Shown here in pieces: positions 31,413-36,103 of a DNA stretch of 36,103 bases. Numbering within the stretch: position 1 is the stretch's first letter; each line of letters begins with the position of its first letter. Position numbers and translations under genes: made by a program. Location: the NCBI GenBank assembly GCA_003220225.1, contig QHRU01000140.1:1-36103 (forward strand), read 5' to 3'. The notes beneath the pieces are model-generated. The model worked only from the letters and a program-made list of their open reading frames with translations, was not told where the DNA came from and ran no database searches. The stretch comes from Candidatus Rokuibacteriota bacterium. GTDB taxonomy: Bacteria > Methylomirabilota > Methylomirabilia > Rokubacteriales > CSP1-6.

Positions 31413-33284
31413 ATGTGCGGCATCGCCGGAAAATACCGTCTCGACGGAGCGCCGGTGGATCGGCGGCTCCTCAAGCGCATGGCCGGCGCCATGCTCCACC
31501 GCGGGCCCGACGACGAGGGTTTCTACGTCGACGGACCGTTCGGAATGACCATGCGCCGGCTCTCCATCATCGACCTGGGCGCCGGTCACCAGCCCCTCTG
31601 CAACGAGGACGGCTCGGTCTGGGTCGTGTTCAACGGCGAGATCTACAACTACGTCGAGCTGAGAGACGAGCTGGTCGCGCGCGGGCACCGATTCAAGACG
31701 GCCACCGACACGGAAGTCATCGTGCACCTGTACGAGGACCTCGGCCGCGACTGTGTGCAGCCCCTGCGCGGGATGTTCGGGCTCGCCGTCTGGGACGAGC
31801 GGACGCGGACGTTGCTCCTGGCCCGCGATCGACTGGGCAAGAAGCCGCTCTATTATTCGCTGCGCCCGGGGCGGGCCCTCGTGTTCGCCTCCGAGCTCAA
31901 GGCCCTGCTCGAGGACGCCGCCGTGGAGCGGGACGTCGACGTCGAGGCGCTGGACCGTTACGCCAGCCTGCTCTACGTTCCGTCGCCCGCCTCGATCTTC
32001 CGGGACGTGCGAAAGCTGCCGGCCGGTCACACCCTGGTCTGCACCCCCGAGGGCGCCAGCATCCACCGGTACTGGGACCTCCCGTTGCCCGAGCCGGAGC
32101 CCCGGCCCGACGCGCCCGAACGCTTCCACGAGCTCCTGACCGAGGCCGTCAAGATCCGGCTGCGGAGCGACGTGCCGCTCGGCGCCTTCTTGAGCGGCGG
32201 CGTGGATTCGAGCGCGGTCGTCGCCACCATGGCCAGGCTCCTGAACCGCCCGGTGGTCACGACCTCGATCGGCTTCGACGACGGCGACAGCGAGCTGCCC
32301 TACGCGGCCATGGTGGCGCGTCACGTCGGCAGCGAGCACCACCCACGGATCGTGACGGCGCCGTCGCCGGAGCTGATCGAGCGGCTCGTCTGGCACCTCG
32401 ACGAGCCGTTCGCCGACTCGTCGGCCGTCCCCACGTACTTCGTCTCCATGGCGGCGCGCGAGCACGTCACCGTCGCGCTGTCGGGCGACGGCGGGGACGA
32501 GCTGTTCGCGGGCTACGGCCGGCACCGGGTGGAGGCGCTCGAGCATCGGATCCGACGGGTCCTCGGCCCCCGCGCCGGTCGCGCCGTCGCCCGGGCGGCG
32601 GCGCGGCTGCCGGTCGGCACGAAGGGACGCAACGTCCTCCTCGACGTCGGCCTGCCGGCCGAGGACGGGTGCGCGCGAAAGTTCTATTTCACGCCGGAGG
32701 TGCCGCGGCTCAAGGCGCGGCTCTACAGCGCGTGGCTGCGGGCGGAGACCGAGAAGCTCGATCCCCTCGCGCCGTTTCGCCGTGCGTTCCGGCGCGCCGA
32801 GACGGCCGACGCCGTCAATCGAATCCTCAACGTCGACGTCGCCACGTACCTCTGCGACGACATCCTGGTCAAGGTCGACCGGATGAGCATGGCGCACTCG
32901 CTGGAGGTCCGCGCGCCGCTGCTCGACCACAAGCTCGTCGAGTTCGTCGCGACGCTTCCGGCCGCCTGGAAGCTCAACGGCGGCGGCTCGAAGGTGCTCC
33001 TGCGCTCCGTGCTGGACGGCATGGTCCCGCGCGCGGCGTTCGACCGGCCCAAGCACGGCTTCGTCTCGCCGATCGCCGGCTGGCTGCGCCGGGAGCTGGC
33101 CGGGTACGTCGAGGACACGATCTGCTCCCGCCGGGCCCGCGAGCGCGGCTACTTCGACCCCGCGGGCGTGCGAGCGCTGTGGGCGGCCCATCGCAGCGGG
33201 CAGGCGAACTTCGCGCACGAGATCTGGATGCTGCTCATGCTGGAGCTCTGGCACCGCGCCTTCGTCGACCGCGGGCGCCCCTAG
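31413..33284 (+). CDS. asnB: Asparagine-synthase-like glutamine amidotransferase 3
   Basis: 623 residues from ATG, 2 bases after the deacetylase stop. Cys2 in MCGIAGK, HRGPDDEGF, FNGEIYN (73-79), PP-loop SGGVDSS (261-267) and LSGDGGDELFAGYGRH are all present, so both half-reactions should work. It resembles amidotransferase 1 more than 2 in the glutaminase half (VIVHLYED, LLYVPSPASIFRDVRKL). The Leu of the PP-loop is Val. The C-terminal synthetase half keeps VKVDRMSMAHSLEVRAPLLDH. Like its paralogues it probably amidates a sugar carboxylate, or less likely a metabolite-module acid. All three retain the full set of active-site motifs, which argues for three separate substrates. Confidence 0.9.
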   Translation: MCGIAGKYRLDGAPVDRRLLKRMAGAMLHRGPDDEGFYVDGPFGMTMRRLSIIDLGAGHQPLCNEDGSVWVVFNGEIYNYVELRDELVARGHRFKTATDTEVIVHLYEDLGRDCVQPLRGMFGLAVWDERTRTLLLARDRLGKKPLYYSLRPGRALVFASELKALLEDAAVERDVDVEALDRYASLLYVPSPASIFRDVRKLPAGHTLVCTPEGASIHRYWDLPLPEPEPRPDAPERFHELLTEAVKIRLRSDVPLGAFLSGGVDSSAVVATMARLLNRPVVTTSIGFDDGDSELPYAAMVARHVGSEHHPRIVTAPSPELIERLVWHLDEPFADSSAVPTYFVSMAAREHVTVALSGDGGDELFAGYGRHRVEALEHRIRRVLGPRAGRAVARAAARLPVGTKGRNVLLDVGLPAEDGCARKFYFTPEVPRLKARLYSAWLRAETEKLDPLAPFRRAFRRAETADAVNRILNVDVATYLCDDILVKVDRMSMAHSLEVRAPLLDHKLVEFVATLPAAWKLNGGGSKVLLRSVLDGMVPRAAFDRPKHGFVSPIAGWLRRELAGYVEDTICSRRARERGYFDPAGVRALWAAHRSGQANFAHEIWMLLMLELWHRAFVDRGRP

Positions 33285-33295
33285 GTCGGCTCACC

Positions 33296-34357
33296 GTGCG
33301 CCCCAACGCCAACAAGGTGCTCATCGTCGGCAACTACCCGCCGCCCTACGGAGGGCTGTCCGTGCAGGTGTCGGTGCTCCACGGCTTGCTCGCGGGCAGC
33401 CATGGCTACGCGTGCCGCGTCCTCGACATCGGCGAGGGCCGCCGCCAGCGCCGGCCGGAGTGCCTCGGGGCGAGACATGGCCTCGACTTCGCGGCCAAGC
33501 TCCTCTGGCACGCCGCCGGCCAGTGGATCCTTCATCTCCACACGAACGGCCACAACGTCAGCAGCTGGCTGGGTGCGCTGGCCTGTGCGACGGCCGGGCT
33601 GCTCAACGGGCGCAAGACGGTCCTGAGCCTGGGCTCTGGCCTCGCGCCGGACTGGATCCGCGACGCGGGCCCGATCATGCGCGGGGTGGTGCGACTCACG
33701 CTCGCGCTGACGGGCGTCATCGTCTGCCGCAACGCACGCTCGCGCGCCGCCATCGCCGCGCTGGGCGTTCCGGCCGGCAAGATCGTGGTGCTCTCGGGCT
33801 TCTACGGCCTGGGCCCGACCGAGACCACCACGGTGCCGCCGACGGTGGAGGAGTTCCTGAGCGCGCATTCCCCCGTGATCGGCGCCGTCGCGTCGATCGG
33901 GCCCGAGTACGGCCTTCCGCTCGTCGCCGAGGCGGCCGCCCGCCTGCGAAGCGCGTATCCACGACTCGGGCTGCTCCTCATGGGGCCGGCGGGATTCGCG
34001 CGCGCCGACCTCGATGGGAGCCTGCTCGTCGCCGGCCAGCTTCCGCACGACACGACGCTGGCCGTGATGCGGAGACTGAGCGTGTTCGTCCGCCCGACCT
34101 ATTTCGATGGTGACGCGTCGTCGGTGCGCGAGGCCCTCGCCCTCGAGGTGCCCGTGGTCGCCAGCGACACCGACTTCCGGCCGGAGGGCGTGATCGTGTT
34201 CCGGCGCGGGCACGTCGACGATCTCACCGACAAGCTCGCCCAGACACTCGGCGCCGGACGTTCCCGGCCGCGACCCGGGCCGGCAGATGCCGGCTCGTGG
34301 CCTCGTGTTCTCGCGATCTACGAGCGGCTGTCGCTCAAGGGAGACCTCGCATGCTGA
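33296..34357 (+). CDS. Glycosyltransferase family 4 protein
   Basis: 353 residues from GTG. It has a GT-B layout: an N-terminal VLIVGNYPPPYGGLSVQV (about 9-26), LHLHTNGHN, then a second Rossmann half with GAVASIGPEYGLPLVAEAAARL and the donor-binding region SVFVRPTYFDGDASSVREAL followed by LEVPVVAS. The Glu of SVREAL corresponds to the conserved retaining-GT4 position. The usual EGxP is replaced by YFDGDASS, a common variant in capsule enzymes. It is shorter than the transferase at 11616 and lacks the extension found there. It would add one sugar to the lipid-linked repeat unit on the cytoplasmic side. The gene overlaps the next one by 7 bp. Confidence 0.8.
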   Translation: MRPNANKVLIVGNYPPPYGGLSVQVSVLHGLLAGSHGYACRVLDIGEGRRQRRPECLGARHGLDFAAKLLWHAAGQWILHLHTNGHNVSSWLGALACATAGLLNGRKTVLSLGSGLAPDWIRDAGPIMRGVVRLTLALTGVIVCRNARSRAAIAALGVPAGKIVVLSGFYGLGPTETTTVPPTVEEFLSAHSPVIGAVASIGPEYGLPLVAEAAARLRSAYPRLGLLLMGPAGFARADLDGSLLVAGQLPHDTTLAVMRRLSVFVRPTYFDGDASSVREALALEVPVVASDTDFRPEGVIVFRRGHVDDLTDKLAQTLGAGRSRPRPGPADAGSWPRVLAIYERLSLKGDLAC

Positions 34358-36078
34358 TTCTCGGGATCAACGACGGCCACACGGCCGCCGCCTGCCTCTA
34401 TCAGGACGGACAGGTCAGAGCCGCCATCCAGGAAGAGCGCCTGCGGCGGATCAAGAACTGGGCGGGCATGCCGACCGAAGCGATCGCGGCCGTGCTGCGG
34501 ATGACCGACACCCGTCCGGAAGACATCGACGTCGTCGCCCTCAACGGGCACTGGGCCGCGTTTTCGATGACCCGAGAGCAGCTGATGGAAGAGTACCGGA
34601 GGATCAACGACGTCGACGTGTCGGTCCGTCGCGGTCTTCGGCGCGCGATCAGGCGCGTGGCGCTGGCGACCCCGCTCTACGCGCGCCAGCAGGGACGGCG
34701 CCACGCGGGGCGGATCCGGGAGCTGGTGCGCATGGGGATCCCGGCCGAGCGCGTCGTCTGCGTGGATCATCACACCGCCCACGCCGCCGCTGCCTACTAT
34801 GGTCAGGCCAACTTCGACGACGACATCCTCGTGCTCACGTGCGACGGCGCCGGCGACAGGCTCTGCGCGACGGTCAGCGTCGGTCGGGACGGACGGCTCG
34901 AGCGGCTGCACGCCGTGGACATGGCCGACTCCATCGGGAACATCTACGCGATGGTCACCTACCTCATGGGCATGGTGCCGCTCGAGCACGAGTACAAGCT
35001 CATGGGGCTCGCTCCCTATGCCGACCCCAAGGGCGTCGAGCAGGTCTACGGGGAGCTGAAGCGGCTCATCCGATTCGACGCGCGCAACCCGTTGGGATGG
35101 GAGCGCGCCGGCGGGTGCCCGGAAACGTACTGCTCGTATCGGTTCTTCCGCCAGCTCCTGGATCGCAAGCGATTCGACGCGATCGCCGGCGGCGTGCAGA
35201 AGTTCACGGAAGCCGTGCTGCTCGAGTGGGTGAGGAACTGCATCCGTGAGACCGGACTGCACCGCCTCGCTCTCGGTGGGGGCGTCTTCATGAACGTCAA
35301 GGCCAACAAGCTGATCATGGAGCTGCCGGAGGTCCGGGAGCTGTTCGTCTATCCGTCGTGCGGCGACGAGACGAACGCCATGGGCGCCGCCTATGCGGTG
35401 TACGCGCAGAAGGCGGGGACGGCGAAGATGACGCCGCTGCGAGACCTCTACTGGGGTCCCGAGTTCAGCGACGACGAGATCGCGCAGGCGCTGCGGGGTT
35501 TCGAGTTCCGGGCGCCGGTCCGCTACGAGCGGGAGGACCCGATCGAGCCGCGCGTGGCCCGGCTGCTCGCCGAGGGACACGTCGTCGCCCGCTTCAAGGG
35601 GCGAGAGGAGTTCGGCGCGCGGTCCCTCGGCAATCGCTCCATCCTGGCGGACCCGCGCAACACCGAAGTCGTCCGCGAGATCAACGAGGCGATCAAGGCC
35701 CGGGACTTCTGGATGCCGTTCTGCCCGTCCGTGCTCGCGGAGCGATCGGCCGAGTACCTCGTCAACCCCAAGGGCGTTCGGGCGCCCTACATGATCCTGT
35801 CGTTCGACACGACCGAGCGCTGGACCGAGTTTCGCGCCGGCCTCCATCCCTTCGATCGGACGGCGCGGCCTCAGGAAGTCTCGGCCGAGTGGAATCCCGA
35901 CTATCACGCCCTCATCGAGGAGTTCCAGCGGCTGACGGGCGTCGGGGCCGTGCTCAACACGTCGTTCAACCTGCACGGCTTCCCCATCGTGAGCCGGCCC
36001 GAGGATGCGCTCGACGTCCTCGACCGCTCGGGCCTGCGCCATCTCGCCATCGGCAACTGGCTCGTGTCGAAAGTATGA
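34351..36078 (+). CDS. Carbamoyltransferase (NodU/CmcH/TobZ family)
   Basis: 575 residues from ATG, preceded by AAGGGAG (34338-34344); the longer in-frame start lies in the glycosyltransferase. The N-terminal Kae1-like domain opens ILGINDGHTAAACL and contains HHTAHAAAAYYG (about 139-150), TCDGAGDR and HEYKLMGLAPYAD. The C-terminal YrdC-like part has FKGREEFGARSLGNRSIL, DFWMPFCPSVL and LNTSFNLHGFPI. Family knowledge: these enzymes make carbamoyl adenylate from carbamoyl phosphate and ATP and transfer the carbamoyl group to a hydroxyl of a sugar or antibiotic. Here a sugar of the polymer or its precursor is the likely target. Length fits the family (about 560-600). Its stop overlaps the start of the next gene. 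Confidence 0.9.
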   Translation: MLILGINDGHTAAACLYQDGQVRAAIQEERLRRIKNWAGMPTEAIAAVLRMTDTRPEDIDVVALNGHWAAFSMTREQLMEEYRRINDVDVSVRRGLRRAIRRVALATPLYARQQGRRHAGRIRELVRMGIPAERVVCVDHHTAHAAAAYYGQANFDDDILVLTCDGAGDRLCATVSVGRDGRLERLHAVDMADSIGNIYAMVTYLMGMVPLEHEYKLMGLAPYADPKGVEQVYGELKRLIRFDARNPLGWERAGGCPETYCSYRFFRQLLDRKRFDAIAGGVQKFTEAVLLEWVRNCIRETGLHRLALGGGVFMNVKANKLIMELPEVRELFVYPSCGDETNAMGAAYAVYAQKAGTAKMTPLRDLYWGPEFSDDEIAQALRGFEFRAPVRYEREDPIEPRVARLLAEGHVVARFKGREEFGARSLGNRSILADPRNTEVVREINEAIKARDFWMPFCPSVLAERSAEYLVNPKGVRAPYMILSFDTTERWTEFRAGLHPFDRTARPQEVSAEWNPDYHALIEEFQRLTGVGAVLNTSFNLHGFPIVSRPEDALDVLDRSGLRHLAIGNWLVSKV

Positions 36079-36103
36079 CGCTCGTCTCGCCGATGCGCCG
36101 GTG
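36075..36103 (+). CDS. Start of a further gene, cut by the window edge
   Basis: An ATG at 36075 overlaps the carbamoyltransferase stop (ATGA), the same coupling used by many gene pairs here. Nine codons (MTLVSPMRR) are visible before the edge. Nothing can be said of its product. Confidence 0.45.

Noticed and set aside
1-36103. Exosortase (XrtA) or PEP-CTERM substrate genes
   Set aside because: Several genes resemble XrtA-locus families, but no exosortase-like membrane protein or PEP-CTERM tail was found in the window.
1-36103. tRNA, rRNA or CRISPR array
   Set aside because: Nothing resembling tRNA arms, rRNA cores or regularly spaced short repeats was seen; gaps between genes are all under 170 bp.

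Overview
The window is a dense, high-GC stretch (roughly two thirds G+C by eye) in which every supported gene lies on the + strand. Most genes are separated by a few bases or overlap as ATGA/GTGA. The content is an exopolysaccharide locus of a Gram-negative bacterium: outer-membrane export protein, chain-length regulator, tyrosine-kinase partner, polyprenyl-phosphate sugar transferase, O-antigen-ligase-like protein, flippase, glycosyltransferases and decoration enzymes. The mix (PEP-CTERM/exosortase-A style Wzz, FemAB-like protein, deacetylase and several asparagine-synthase-like amidotransferases) resembles XrtA-associated loci of soil and sediment bacteria. A Rokubacteria/Methylomirabilota, myxobacterial or beta/deltaproteobacterial-type host is a guess; no rRNA or exosortase gene is present to settle it.

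Layout. 1-4111: export and initiation machinery (Wza C-terminus, Wzz, BY-kinase, sugar transferase). 4112-4752: a short gap with two hairpins, then a NusG/RfaH-like antiterminator that probably serves the long operon. 4756-12908: amidotransferase 1, a YvcK/CofD-like protein, the WecC/WecB pair that would make UDP-ManNAcA, an O-antigen-ligase-like protein and a GT4 glycosyltransferase. 12909-24573: an embedded small-molecule module: a haem-oxygenase-like diiron enzyme, acyl carrier protein, cytochrome P450, acyl-AMP ligase, SDR, FATP-type acyl-CoA synthetase, MetY-like and MetA-like enzymes, PLP decarboxylase, cupin and an unrecognised Cys-rich repeat protein. 24580-36078: the polysaccharide locus resumes with a GNAT, amidotransferases 2 and 3, flippase, FemAB-like protein, deacetylase, GT4 and carbamoyltransferase; a further gene begins at 36075.

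How it may work together (inference). The polysaccharide genes would build, amidate, carbamoylate and export a uronic-acid-containing polymer. The central module has the parts to activate and tailor a fatty acyl chain (ligases, ACP, SDR, P450, diiron oxidase) and to make a homoserine-derived amine (acylation, gamma-replacement, decarboxylation). This suggests an acylated amine or amino-acid lipid linked in some way to the envelope polymer. I know of no described pathway with this set.

The clearest structural oddity is the P450 gene. It is visibly lower in GC than its neighbours and is flanked by two diverged direct copies (about 220 bp, about 70% identical over the ligase part by hand) of the ACP-ligase junction. 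The upstream copy keeps a truncated 5' ligase fragment and the downstream copy a broken 3' ACP fragment. This is the pattern expected from a single-crossover insertion into an ancestral ACP-ligase operon.
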